From: Pseudocercospora fijiensis CIRAD86
Taxonomy: Eukaryota; Ascomycota; Dothideomycetes; Mycosphaerellales; Mycosphaerellaceae
Direction: 5' to 3'
Assembly: GCF_000340215.1 (NCBI RefSeq)
Contig: NW_006921532.1
Location: 5,604,764-5,668,763 of the forward strand
Length of the DNA stretch: 64,000 bases
Shown here: piece after piece, positions 35,635 through 47,518 of the stretch
Layout of the letters: the number at the start of each line of letters is the position of its first letter
Position numbering within the stretch: the stretch's first letter is position 1
The notes under the pieces: model-generated
Told to the model about the DNA's origin: nothing
Seen by the model: the letters and a program-made list of their open reading frames with translations, nothing else
Databases searched by the model: none
Translations under genes and position numbers: made by a program

Positions 35635-38600
35635 CTAGCATCGACATTGCCTATATTTAAGGAGACGGATTATAAGATTGATATTATAGAGGGCAAGGAG
35701 GTTCCTTTTAGCCCCCTCTACAACCTTAGTAAGCGAGAGCTTACTATATTACGTAAGTATCTAGAGGAAAACCTAGCTAATAGTCGAATTCGGTATAGTA
35801 ACAGCCCTACTAGTGCACCTATCCTGTTCGTACTAAAGAAGGATAGTAGCCTACGCCTATATATCGACTATCGTAGGCTTAACGCTGTTACTATCAAAGA
35901 CCGCTGTCTACTCCCCCTTATTAATAAGACCCTCGATCGCCTTTCTAGGGCTTACTACTACACTATACTAGACATTAAGGATACGTACTATCGTATCCGC
36001 ATTCGTAAGGGTAACGAATAGAAAACAGCCTTCTGTACTCGCTATAGCTATTTCGAATACTTAGTTATACTATTTAGCCTAGCTAATGCCCCTATAACAT
36101 TCTAGTCCTATATTAATCGAGCCCTTTTAGGCCTATTAGACTATCTCTATATAGTTTACCTAGATAACATCCTAGTTTATATATATTTACCTAATATTGC
36201 AGAATACTAGGCTATAGTGCGTAAGGTCCTCGACCGCCTACGAGCCTATAGACTATATTACAAACCTTCTAAATACACCTTTGCTACTAAGGAGGTATCC
36301 TTCCTTAGCTTCCTCGTATTAACTAAGGGTGTTAAGGCTAATCCTAATCGGATCAAAACCATTACTAAATGGCCTATTCCTACGTTAATTAAGGAACTAT
36401 AGTCGTTCCTCGGCTTCGCTAATTTCTATCGTCGCTTTATTAAGGGCTATTTACAGCATATAATGCCCCTAACTAAGCTTACTAAAACTAAGGCTAACCT
36501 AACTAGGGAGTTCAAATAGACTAATAGAGCATAAGCCGCTTTTAACGGCCTAAAGCAACGCTTTACTAATGTCCCCTTATTGCACTATTTCGTACTAAGT
36601 AAGCAGATCCGAATTGAGACTAACGCTTTATAGTTCGCTATATCGGCTATTATGTTATAGCAATCAGATAATAACTATTACTAGCACCCGATTGCCTTCT
36701 TTTTACGAAAGATAATCGATATAGAACGTCGATATAAGACCTACGAGCAAGAGCTCTTAGTAATCGTAGAAGCCTTTAAGCATTAGCGCTACTATCTTAA
36801 TAGTGCTTAGTATACAATTTAGGTCTATACAGACTATAACAACCTACGTAGTATTACTAAGGTTACAAGGGTTATAGGTCGATAGGCTAGATAGGCCGTC
36901 TACCTCGCTAGGTTTAATTTTAATATATTACATCGGCTAGGCGTAAGTAACCCTGCTAATAGCCTATCGAGGCGACCTAATTACGACAGCAAGACTTAGT
37001 ATATTAATTCATTGTTTCTAACCCTGCAGTATAAGATTGCTATAGCCCGTATTATTAATAAGCAAGCGTAGGATAAGCGGACTTCCGGACCCCGCGGCGG
37101 CAACAAATACTATAGCGGAGTTGTCGTTCTTCTAGTATACGTTAAGAAGGACGTAGATCGCTCGAGCTATAATAACTCGATTAAGGACATTGCTATCTAT
37201 AGTAATAGTCTATATAGCGACAGTACTATAGAAGAGGTTGTAGTAGTTCCGGCTACTAGTACTATTAGATGTATATAATACGTATCTCGTTTAATAGCGA
37301 GGGTGCTGTTAAATAACCTTGCAAATAGGGATAGTTAATCGTTTATAGATAAGCTATTACGTACTTAGCAGAGGGACGCCTTTGCTATTAACCGTATTAA
37401 TAGGCTTGTAAGTAGGCGAACGACTCGATCTAGTAAGAGTAATTAGTCGATCGACGATAAAGGTTACTTAAAGTTTAAGGGCAGATACTATGTCCCCGCT
37501 AAACAATCGATTAGACAAGAGCTTTTAAAGAGGCACTATAATAGTAAGCTCGCTAGTTACTATAGCATAGAGAGGTCGCACGAGTTACTATCGCGTATAT
37601 ACTACTAGCTAAATAGTAAGCGGCATATAAAGGAGTATATATAGACCTGTGTAGTATACTAGCAAGTTAAAGCACTAAAGCACTTACTATTTAGCGAGTT
37701 GTCTTTACTCCCTATTCTAAAGAAGCCTTTTATAGAGCTTATAATAGACTTTATTACAGGTCTTCCCCCTGCTAAGCAAAGAGGAAGCAAAGACGTCTTT
37801 AACGCTATATTAGTCGTTATAGACCGATTTACTAAGGGTGCTCGCTATATTCCTACTCGCAAGGATTAGACTACTATTAATATAGTAGAGGCGCTGTAGA
37901 CTAATATCTTCTACACCTATTAGGGAACCCCTAAGGGGATCGTATCCGATCGTAGATCGATACTAATATCTTACTATTAGAGCGAGATTTGCTTGCAGCT
38001 AAGACTAAAGCATCGGCTATTAATAGCCTTCTATCTATAGACTAACGGTTAAATAGAGAGGCAGAATGCTACCCTATAGTAGTACCTACGTAGTTACATT
38101 AATAAGAACCCCGAGGACTAGGTTAACCTCCTATAACTAGCTGAATTCGTATACAATAACAGTGTCTACTTATCTACTAAGGTCTCCCCTTATTTTGCTA
38201 TAATAGGCTAGAACGCTGCCTTACTATAAGACCTATTTACCTCGCTCGAGGCCGAGCGTAAGGAAAGGGAAGCGCGTTAAGTACCCGAAACACTAGCGGC
38301 TATCGAGAGGGTTTAGAAGATGCGAGAAATCTATACTAAGATAGCCGAGAAGCTAACAAAGGCTTAAGAGTACTAAAAGACCTACTATAACAAGCACTAT
38401 ACGCTAATAACCTTTAAATAAGGCGACATAGTTATACTAAGTACTAAGAACCTCTACATCCGCAAACACCTATTACCTAATAGCAAAACAAGGCCTAAGC
38501 TCGCACTAAGATACATTAGCCTATTCCGCATTCGAGAAGTTAAGGGCTCTTCCGTATAGGCCTACTAGTTATAGCTTCTACCCTATTATACTATCTATAA

Positions 38601-38883
38601 CACCTTCTATGTATCCCTCCTTAAACTATACTACTAGCGCGAAGGCGATAAAGCACCTACTAAGTTAGAAGAAGTCTTAGCTAATAGTAAAGAACTATAG
38701 TCTATAGAGCGTATACTAAAGCATCGGACTAGACAAGGTAAGAAGGAGTACCTCCTAAGATAGCAAAGCTATTTACCTAAATAGGACTCGTAGGAGGCTA
38801 AAGACTCTTTTAAGGATATAACTAAGTTGTTAGACGAGTATTAGACTAGTATAAAGGACAAGAAGAAGGCTAAGAGGCTATAA
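35635..38883 (+). pseudogene. pol: Pol of element A, part 2 (RT to chromodomain)
   Basis: One phase from the element B junction to TAA at 38881-38883. RT: 'LRLYIDYRRLNAVTIKDR' (about 35855); the catalytic box reads YLDN at 36157-36168 (GATGAC>GATAAC). RNase H 36600-37000 with 'FNILHRLGVSNPANSLSRR'-type end. Integrase: degraded HHCC (37530-37690), 'IIDFITGLPPAK' (37745), 'GIVSDRRSI' (37940), 'NGQIERQNA' (38045). The C-terminus has a chromodomain (38700-38860): 'ERILKHRTRQGKKEYLLRQ' and 'LLDEYQ'. 35647-36021 contains no stop. It would be a complete chromovirus Pol together with part 1. Confidence 0.9.
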
Positions 38884-39270
38884 TGTTACTACTAGGGCCT
38901 AGGAACAATACTACCCCTAGGGTGCTATTAAGCTAACTAATTAGAGGCAAGCAATTGTTAGCGAAGGACAATAAGACTATACTACGATAACGAACGCGCA
39001 ACGAGTACTAACGAGTGCACTATAACTATTAACTAATCGCCTGCTCTTTTAAAGAATCTACCTCCTTACTAGCGTACCCTATAAGGTCCTCCTCTTAACG
39101 CCCCTCTTGTTTCTACGTCCTATCGGGACCCTAAGGCCTAGGCGGTCGATAGAGGCGCGCGCGCGCGTAGGCGAATAGTACTAATAATAATAATAGTAAC
39201 GACGGGGTTACGTTCGTACTAAAGGGCGACACGGCCGGCGCGGCTATATTAGTAACGGTATTATAGAGTA
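38884..39270 (+). other. spacer of element A after Pol
   Basis: No frame recognised. One palindrome copy (38904-38929) lies 20 bp after the Pol stop. A CG-alternating run and a (TAA)n stretch occur near 39155-39190. Confidence 0.45.
38904..38929. repeat. CCCTAGGG-core palindrome, copy 6
   Basis: AACAATACTACCCCTAGGGT-GCTATT, 20 bp after the Pol stop of element A. Confidence 0.8.
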
Positions 39271-39895
39271 TATTATTAGTCGAAGAAGGAAATCGAAAGC
39301 AAGGTAAAGTTAGCGCTAAGACGACTAGCGCCGCTATTGTCGATATTACTTGCTATTATCGCTATGCCTATAGACATAACCTTACCTATACTACGAGCCT
39401 AACGTACCTTAATTAAAACTTTAATTAAAACTTTAAGGCTAAGTCAAAACTTTAAGCCGCCTAAAAGATTAAGCGACTAATAGACTAACTAAGGGCAAAA
39501 CTATAGAGCTAAGCTAGCTAGGGTCGATCTTGCGGACAATAGGTTACTCCTCGATCTTTCTAACCCTTTAAGCGAGGCGAACCTTAACTACTATACTTAT
39601 AATAGCCTTTACCTATAGAAACTAGACGAGCTGTGTTTTTTCGGAAAAGTAAATAATAGCCCTCGTAATAATAAGAACAAACCCTCGGAAGCAGACAACC
39701 CTTAGGAGCGGACATTGCTAGGTCTTTTAAGAGTAGACGCAAAGAACTCGATACGACATTACTTAGAGCGGAGGTAGTACTATAATACCTCGTACGTCTA
39801 CCTATTATAGTAGGGAAGACGCGCTCGTATTATAATTAGTCGAAGGCCTTTAATTCTTATAGATATATATTACTTTATAGTTTATTATATATAGA
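39270..39895 (+). pseudogene. extra frame of element A between Pol and 3' LTR, unknown
   Basis: About 205 codons in one phase interrupted only by TAG/TAA: 'KVKLALRRLAPLLSILLAII' (hydrophobic, possible membrane segment), 'RTLIKTLIKTLRLSQNFKPP', 'LARVDLADNRLLLDLSNPL', 'LDELCFFGKVNNSPRNNK', 'LLGLLRVDAKNSIRHYLERR', ending near 39895. No family recognised. It lies where accessory or env-like genes of LTR elements sit. Coding character is inferred from the absence of other stop types. Confidence 0.4.
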
Positions 39896-40061
39896 GATAG
39901 CGCAGTTAGAGTTAGACATTGTGTTAGAGGTAAGGTTTAATATAGTTACATAATTAGGTAGTTAAGTATTCAATTTAGCGCAGGCTAAGTAGCTTATTAG
40001 ACTTGCTAAGTTAGCGGCAATAGAGGTCGTAGAACATAGACAGGCTACGAGGGCGCGGCCT

Positions 40062-40077
40062 TTAGAAGGGAAGCGTG
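40062..40077 (+). promoter_or_regulatory. polypurine tract of element A
   Basis: AGAAGGGAAG just before the 3' LTR at 40078, the expected place for priming of plus-strand synthesis. Confidence 0.75.
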
Positions 40078-40273
40078 TATTAGGGCTAAAGAGGCTATAC
40101 GTAATTAGTATATAACTAGGCTAAGTAAAGCTAGGGTCTTAGTACCTTAGGTAGGGCTTAGCGCTTAGCAATAGGCTAACTTGCCTGCCTTCCTCCCTCT
40201 CCTCCTAGCTCCTTATCGAATACTACTCGTAACTACTACTACTCTATCTACCTGCTAATATACCCTTCTTATA
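40078..40273 (+). repeat. 3' LTR of element A
   Basis: Begins TATTAGGGCT (TG>TA) and ends CTTCTTATA; partner of 21006-21201. Followed by GAGTC. Confidence 0.93.
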
Positions 40274-43200
40274 GAGTCGGGGAGGTCTAGGCGGTATACG
40301 CCGTTTAGCATTACCTTAGTAACAGTATAAGGGCCTACCTAGCGATAGTCGAGCTTCTTAGATAGTCGTTCGGTAGTCTAGTTCTTAGTACGGACAAGGA
40401 CTTTGTTACCGAGTTTATAAGAAGGGGGTAGAAAGCGCTTCTTATTTGCAAACTTAGCGTGCGACGCTTAGGCTAGCTTAATTTCTCGGCGCACGTGCTT
40501 ATATACGGACTGTATTCGTTTAGCGAATACGTTAGCGGCCTACAGGTCTAAGCGTTGTTTATAAGGAAGGATAGATAGTATCTCTATCGCAAAATTGATA
40601 TCTACGAAGGGGATGTTCCGTCCGAGGTTAGCGAAGAACAGACTAATACTAGTTATAGCGGAAACGTAGTTATTAGCGGCGAATTCGGCTATAGGCAACT
40701 AGTTACTCTAGTCGGCTTAGTTGTATACGTAGAAGGAGCGTAGATAACCTTCTATAATCTTGTTTATATTCTCTAATTAACTATTAGTTTATAGGTAGTA
40801 GGTTAATAATATCTTTCGGAAAGAGCCTAGAAGTTTATAGAGGCGCTTCTAGAAGATAGAGATGAATTAATGTCTACAGTCCGAGATTATAGATTTAGGC
40901 TAGCTATAACGGCTCTATACGTATCGGAGGAAGATACGCGCGTAGTAGTCGGCTTTTATAGATTTAACTAGTATTAGGTATCGTTCTTTAGTAAGCCTAT
41001 AGGTAATAGTTATAATGTTAGCGTAGGTAATATTATCGAGGAGGCTCTTAGACTCGGGTAGATCTATTACGAAGTCGACTATAATGCTTTACTAGGGTGC
41101 GTAGGGCGTTAGTATCGGGTATAGGAGACTTTATAATAGTCGTAACAAGTCGCGGTTATTGCGATAAGTGCGACAATTACGGATTAGGCGAGCGATTGTC
41201 TAGGCTATACGTAGCTATATAAAGTTACGACTAACGAGCTTATAGGTCTTAGCTCGGCTAGGATGTCTAGCGGCGGTAGTGCTATAGCAGTCCTTAATAA
41301 TATAGATATAGAGAGAGGTCTCTTTAGTGCCCGGTATAAACAAGCTCTAGGTACTATATCTATTAAGGACGTAGATTATCCTATCTACGGCCTTGTAATC
41401 GGCGCGGTAGTATCTAAGTTTATTTAAGTATAGGATATAAGGTTGCTTTCGCGCTAGTTATTAGATAGCGCGAAGCGCTTCTCGGTCCGTCCGGTAGATA
41501 GCGTAGATATTATTAATAGTAGACTCTACCCTTATAGTATCTTCGATAGCGAAGCTAGTAAGGTTAAGGATTTAGTAGGGCTTAATAATAGTCTGCTATT
41601 AATACTAAAGTCGAGGGTCGGATCCTTTAGTCGGTATATCCTAGGTACGCCGGGTAAGTACGTTAGGCTTAGTATTAGATTTGCCCGGTTAATAGATAAT
41701 CGTAAAGTTAAACTACGACAAATACTTAGCCTAGCGTACTTAGCGCCGATTAAGCTATTTCGTCAACATAAAGTATTCTAGGTTCTTATAGTCGGAATAT
41801 ACCTTTACTAGCGGAGCATTATCTTCCTCTTCGGAAATAAGCTTAGGGCGCTATTCTTTAAAGGCCTTAATAATAGCTATAAGCTCCTTATCGTAGATAT
41901 CGTAGTTGCACTTAGCTAGTAATATCTTCTTCGATAGGAAGGCTACTAGGTATAGTATACTATCGCTTCCTCGTTAGGAGAGGACTACGGCGGTAACGAA
42001 GTTAGAGGCGTCGGTCTCGAGTACCGTTTCTAGGCTAGATATAAAGTAGGCGAGGATAGGTATATTAAGGAATCGCTTCTTTAGTTCGTAGAAGGCTTGT
42101 TCGCAGGTCTTAGTCTACTTAAAGATAGGTTTAATGCTAGTCTTCTCGTCGGGGACTATATAAGTAAGGTTAGTTAGTAGAGCGGCTACTTTACTAAATC
42201 CCTCGATAAACCTTCGGTAAAAGTTAGCGAAGCCGAGGAAGGACTAGACGTCCTTTACGTTGCGAGGGGTCTCCTATTCCTAAATAGCTTAGACCTTGTC
42301 TAGGTCTATTTTAATACCCTTTTAACCGATAATTAAGCCGAGGTACTTTGTTTTAGTAGTATAGAACTCGCATTTGTCGATATCGACTTAGAGGCCCGTA
42401 TTACGTAGGCGCTCGAGTACCTAGTATACGTGCTTCTCGTATTCCTTAAGTGTGTTAGAAAAGACTAGCATATCGTCGAGGTAGGCGGACGCGAAGTCGT
42501 TAAGGTATTCTCGGAGTGCGCTATTAATTATAGCTTAGAATGTCGACGGGGCGTTATAGAGCCCGAAGGGTATCGCTAAGTATTCGAATAGACCGTAGCG
42601 AGTTATAAAGGCTGTCTTCTATTCGTAGCTAGCGGCTATACGAATACGGTTAAAGGCAGCGATAACATCTAGCTTAGTAAAGTATCGTTTGCCGTTAAGG
42701 CGATTAAGTATATCCTAGACTAGTAGGATAGGGCAGCGACTCTTAATAGTTAGAGCGTTAAGACCCCTATCGTCGATATATACGCGAAGGCCGCTACTCG
42801 GCTTACGTATAACGATAACCGGGGCGGCAGCTAATAAGGAGCTTAGTTATATTATACCTTTCGCAAGCTGCTCGTTAACCTACTTTTTAATAATATCGTT
42901 TTTACGAGCGGAGAGCAGGTAAGGTCGCCGGAAGGGAGGTTCGGCTCCTTCCTTTAGATATATCTTATAATCTGTTCTAGGGCGATAAGGTAGTAGTATA
43001 TCCGCTTCGCGGCGAGAGAAAGTGTCTACTAAGTAATAGTACCGTTCTAGGAGGACAGAGCGAGGATCCTTTTCTTCTCGAGCGGATATAGCCTTATTAT
43101 AGTTAGTAGTAGTAACGGCGTAGGCGTATAATTAATTATCGCGGCTTCTAGGCGGCGTAAGCTATAGAGCTATAACGTCCGCATCCGGCCTATAAGCTAT

Positions 43201-43961
43201 TAACACGAGCGACTATATAGAAATCTCTAGTATCTCGGGGTCTTAGAGCTAATAGTATTCCTACTAGATAGCGGTAGTAGGTAAGGGAGGTAGAATAACC
43301 TAAGGGTTCGGAGGGTTGAGCTACTAGTCCTTTAATACCGAGGGTTTCGATAAATAGTCGCTCGTATCGGTATTAGAAGGGTCGGTCGAAGGCCCGTATA
43401 TCTTATATACTCCGAGGGCCGGTATAGGTATATAACTTAAGGATTGTAATTGCGCAATTCGGCCGAGGCCGTTATATACAGATCTGCAATAGGTTAAGTT
43501 AAACGCTATACGTCCTATAGCGAAGTAGATGTACGGCTAATATACTATAAACTAGGGTAGGCTAAGGATAATATTATATTAGACGTCTGCGATAAAGGCG
43601 ATAACCTGTTCGTAGTAGCTATTAATATTAAGGTTAAGATATATACTATAAGTAATACGATTCGCCGTAGTCTGTCCGTTAGCTAGACCTAATAACCGAG
43701 ACTAAGAAAGAGGGATAAATAGTAGCTTATAGGCGCGAGTAGTAGCGGTTTTAACGAAGATAGATATAGCGCCCGGGTTAAGGAAAGAGCAAGTCTTAAG
43801 GTTCTTATTAACCTTCGATTGTAGGACTATATAAGGCTAGATATCTAGTAATACGACGTCGCTAGGAGAGACAGAAATAGCCGATACTAATAACGATAAT
43901 ACTAAGGTAGGTATTGCTTCTAAGGCGGCTCGTAATACTCGTAATTAGTTAATGCCCGCAT
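40274..43961 (-). pseudogene. pol: Pol of chromovirus C (protease to integrase)
   Basis: Protease: 'LLDIQPYIVL' and 'CSFLNPGAISIF', whose active Asp is probably Asn at 43777-43779 (CTTGAC>CTTAAC). RT: 'LRVYIDDRGLNALTIKSRC' (about 42770) and an intact YLDD at 42472-42483 in '[11 protein letters not shown]'. RNase H around 41800-42020 ('LETDASNFVTAVVLS' type). Integrase: 'RNCRTYRNNRDL' zinc remnant (41150), 'IDFVIDLPESKS' (41070) and downstream core. The frame reaches the GAGTC duplication at 40274 and continues at 21005 after removal of element A. Confidence 0.85.
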
Positions 43962-43969
43962 GTTGTCTA

Positions 43970-46259
43970 CTAACCCTCTCGCTTAGGTAGCGGACGCACT
44001 ATTTCCCTACTCGGAGTTAGAGTTATAGTAACTGTAATAATCTTTATTATTATCGTTAGAAGCCTCGGTATCGGTATCTATCCTAGAGGCATTAACTAGA
44101 GAGCCGTCGTTATTAAAGCTAGTTATTAGGCAGAGAGGGTCCTTTAGGCGGTGCCTAACCTCTCGGTAATAGAAGTAGCGATTCTCGCGTTAGTAGCGGA
44201 GGCGCTTAGGACTACCTATAGGACTAAGCGGCGGCAGGTTACGGTACTTCTCGGATAACTGCTTGCGAGCGGAGGCGCCGTTAGCGCTAGCGCTAGCGCC
44301 GGAGCGAGAGTTGTTATTATTACGCTAGTTGTTGTTATTGCTACTATTAGAGCGTCGGCTACTACTAGGCTTCTTGTCCTTGTTACCGGAGCGAGGGAAC
44401 TTCCTATTAAGGTCGCGCTATTTATCCTCGATCTTATAGCACTTCTTAACTAGCTTCTTAACGGTCTTAGGTATATTGTTCTTTAGCTAACTATAGTATT
44501 TAAGGTTTAGCTTCTGCTTAAGCTAGTAGAACTCGACCTTAGGCGACTATTCGATGCGTAAACGGAGGGTCTAGTAACGGTTATAGAACTCGGTAAAGTT
44601 CTTACCCTATTGCTAGGTATAGTAGGTTATATTATCGTAGGCCTTGCTATTACGGTTGCGCTTACCGTAATAATCGTCGAGGAACTCGAGTAGTTCGTCT
44701 AGGTCTTCGAATAGGTCTTATAGTATATCGCTACTAAGCTTAGAAGGGATACGGGTTTCGATTATCTCCTATAGGTCGCCCTTTAGGCAGCTATAGACAT
44801 ACGTAAGTAGGTCTTCTATACTACGGAATATTATAATAGCAAGCTTACTTTCGAGTTGTCGCTTCTAACGCTATAGTAGCAGAGAGCTCTTATTACTAAA
44901 CTTCTTAGGATTGTCGACAGCCTAGTTAGTCTTAAAGGCTTTGCCTAGATCTAGGTCGAACTCCGTAACGTTAGTAGTATCGGTCTTATTAGTACGGTAT
45001 AATCGTCTAGAACGGCCGGAACGGCTAGAGCAACGGTTAGGCGTACGGTAGTCGCTACGCTTATCCTTCTTTGTCTTCTTCTTAGACTTCTTATACCGGT
45101 CTTCGTCGGTAGACTCGTTATCTGTAGTACTATCTTTATTATCGTCGGAGGAGGAAGAGAAGGAAGATAATAAGTTAGATAGTAAAGGAGAGCGTCCGCG
45201 ACGCTAACGCCGCTCCTTATCCTTATCGTTGTCCTTATTCTTGCGAGATAGTAGGCGAGGCGAGCGTAACCGTAAACGGGCACTATTACGGCGACGACAG
45301 TCTACCGATCTAGAGCGTAAGGAGTTAAAGTAGGTATACTTAGAGCGGTTACGGCCGCGATCGGTTATCTTCTTAATCTTAGCCTCGAGCTCTTTAATCT
45401 TACGCTTCAAGTTAGCCTCGGTACCCTCGAGCTGTACGTTCTAAGACTTATTAACTTTAGCTTAGTTAATCTTAGCGTCCCGCTCTCGACAGAGGCGCTC
45501 GCAAGCCGAGTTTAGCTCCTTAAGCTTCTTACTAGCGGCAGCATACTTCTGCTCGACCTTCTTAGTCTTCTAGTACTAGTTATCGGCTTAGTCTATATAC
45601 TTCTTAGTAACCGCGGTAGCGGATTCCTTACTAGCGAGGTCCTTAAGTCGTTGTTTTAATTCGATAACTGCCTTCTCCTTATTAGTAATCTCCTAGGCAA
45701 GGTAGGTAGACTTCTCGTTAGATAGGTCGTATTACTTATATATAATATTAATATAACGAAGGGCCTAGAGGTAGTTGTAGCAGATGCTCGTAATTAAGGC
45801 GTAGAAGGTCTTTAGGTTGTCGCTAACGAGCTTCTAGAAGTCGGTAACGTCGAGCTCGTTAATATTACTAACCTAGAACTTCTTATACTAAAGAGCAGGT
45901 ATAGCGTCGAGGTCGTCTAGGTCCGCCTCTTCCGGCTTAGTATCCTTGTCTTCGAGGAGAATATAGTCCCTCTAGGCCTCCGAGTCGGTGCTAATCTTCT
46001 CGAAGAACTAGGTTAAGTCTATATAGCTTAGTTTAGTCTTAGCAGCTTACTAGACAGTTTAGGCTTCTTTACTAAGCTCCTTCTCTTGTTCGACAATCTT
46101 AAGAAGCCTATATCCTTCTCCTAACGTGTCCTTAACTATATCGGCGTAACGACCTTATATCTAAGTCTTATTAAATTTAAGGAGATCGTCCGGAATAATA
46201 GACGTACGGACGCCTAAGATCTTACTATAGCCGGATAGTCGAGCTATAGCATCGGCTAT
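43970..46259 (-). pseudogene. gag: Gag of chromovirus C
   Basis: The likely start is an ATA at 46257-46259 followed by GCC GAT GCT (ancestral ATG). About 760 codons: a long coiled-coil-like N-terminal half rich in Lys/Glu ('LKRKIKELEAKIKK' at about 45370-45410), an Arg/Ser-rich basic segment (45050-45350), a capsid-like core ('NFTEFYNRYQTLRLRIEQSP'), a Ser/Asn-rich linker, and a zinc knuckle remnant 'YFYYREVRHRLKD' with Cys>Tyr. The long coiled-coil extension is unusual for Gag. Confidence 0.7.
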
Positions 46260-46855
46260 ATATTAGTGTACTAGAAGCCCGAAGATCTAAGAGATTATAT
46301 AAGGAACGAGGAGGGGAGCAAACGAGTACTATACTAAAAGGTTTAGTAAGGGAACGAGGGATAGAGTAATCGTAGATCGTGCGGAGGGATAGTAAGATCG
46401 TATAGTAATCGACTACGAGGGAGATCGTAGGAGATCGTCTAAACTTAATATACTAGGAGGTTAGCGGTCGGTAGGTTTCGTTAAACTCGATAGTACTACG
46501 TCGGTTGCGTTCGTATAGTAATAGTACTACGTCGAGTATTACGTCGGTTGCGAACGTATAGAAGTAATAGGTCCTCGTAGTATAGGCGGCTAGCGCGCTC
46601 TAGGTATTATATTACTATAAAGACTCTTCGCGGCGCTTAACGCAGGTTTCGTAAAAGCGTAATCTAACGCTTATACTCGTAATCGTAACTGTAAAGAGGT
46701 ACAGACTCTAAACACCTAGAGGCCGTATAGAAGGCGTAGTTATCGTAAGAACCGTAAAGTCGTAAAGTCGTAAAGTCGTAGTAGAGACGCGTCGCGCGTC
46801 TCGCGCAGTATACTCGGTTACGTTCGTAGTAGTAACTTAAGTAGGTACGACAAAG
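46260..46855 (-). other. 5' leader of element C
   Basis: Non-coding between 5' LTR and Gag. It contains several AGGGAGATCGTA-like short repeats (46340-46440) and a (AAAGTCGT)n stretch near 46755. No TGG-type primer site was recognised next to the LTR. Confidence 0.5.
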
Positions 46856-46989
46856 TATCGAGGCGTAAGCGAGTAAATAGTATAGTAGACAAGTTGTCGT
46901 ACGGTTCTACGAAGAGTTGCTAAGAACGAGGCGACTATATCGGCCTCCTATCGATAAGGAAGCGTAAATGTTAGGGTATATTTATAACA
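46856..46989 (-). repeat. 5' LTR of element C
   Basis: 134 bp, partner of 19890-20023, followed on the plus strand by AATTT at 46990-46994. Confidence 0.9.
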
Positions 46990-46994
46990 AATTT

Positions 46995-47194
46995 AGTAAC
47001 TAAATACGCTCGACTAGAGGAGACTTCGACGCGTTATAGTTATTAACGAGATAGTCGATAATATCGTCGCGTTCCGCCGAATTTAATAGACTCGAAATAG
47101 ATAGCCGCTCGGTCGTAGAAGCGATAATTAACGCAACTCTCGTAGTACTTAGCGGCGGCGGCGGCGGTAGCGACGACAAGGTCTCGGAGGCTAT
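46995..47194 (-). pseudogene. N-terminal exon part of MULE D transposase
   Basis: The frame starts at an ATA codon at 47192-47194 followed by GCC TCC GAG (ancestral ATG inferred), then a short polyproline run and a Ser/Thr-rich stretch ending 'NASKSPLVERIQLLN'. If element C is removed together with one AATTT copy, this frame continues in phase into 'SSNKDQVLENSKDSG' at 19884 and below. That shows it is the missing N-terminus of MULE D. Confidence 0.7.
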
Positions 47195-47451
47195 AATATA
47201 ATAGAGATAGTGCTATTATAATAATAAGAGCGAGTAAATATAATAGGGTCGGCGATAATAATACCTCCTATAAAGCGTATATCGTAAAATAGCGATAATA
47301 TAGGAAATAATAAACAAACGCGTCTACGCGCCGGACGGCTAGGGCAGTAGAAACTACCGCTCCGTGTCTTAGTTAGCGATGTTCTATTTCGGGTTTACCT
47401 AGGGTAGCTAACTGCTAGCGCTTTAGGTATTATACTAGCAGGCCTTTACGC
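47195..47451. other. upstream region of MULE D, target of MULE E
   Basis: No gene. It probably contains the promoter and 5' terminal repeat of MULE D, which could not be identified. MULE E inserted 258 bp upstream of the D start. Confidence 0.4.
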
Positions 47452-47460
47452 GCTTTAACG

Positions 47461-47518
47461 CGGCTTTTATAAACTTTAAACGCACTAGGATAAACCTTAA
47501 GCGCCCGCTTACTAAGAA
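47461..47518 (+). repeat. left terminal inverted repeat of MULE E
   Basis: Begins CGGCTTTTATAAACTT; nearly perfect inverted partner of 50796-50853. Confidence 0.92.

Larger units (their letters stand above)
21006..40273 (+). mobile_element. Ty3/gypsy chromovirus A (nested in C, host of B)
   Basis: 196-bp LTRs at 21006-21201 and 40078-40273, with the perfect target duplication GAGTC at 21001-21005 and 40274-40278. Without nested B and one CTAC copy, the element is about 6.96 kb. Order: LTR, primer site, Gag, protease, [element B], RT, RNase H, integrase, chromodomain, an extra reading frame, polypurine tract, LTR. LTRs differ by about ten substitutions, all transitions. Confidence 0.93.
19890..46989 (-). 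mobile_element. Ty3/gypsy chromovirus C (host of nested elements A and B)
   Basis: Bounded by 134-bp direct LTRs (19890-20023 and 46856-46989) and flanked by a perfect 5-bp target duplication AATTT (19885-19889 and 46990-46994). Without the nested element A (21006-40273) it would be about 7.8 kb. Gag lies at 43970-46259 and Pol at 40274-43960 plus 20619-21005, all minus. It is inserted in the transposase gene of MULE D. The LTR copies differ only by transitions. Confidence 0.9.

Noticed and set aside
44951..45283. Minus-strand 110-codon frame
   Set aside because: Wrong phase within the Arg/Ser-rich part of Gag of element C; the Gag frame overlaps and is longer.
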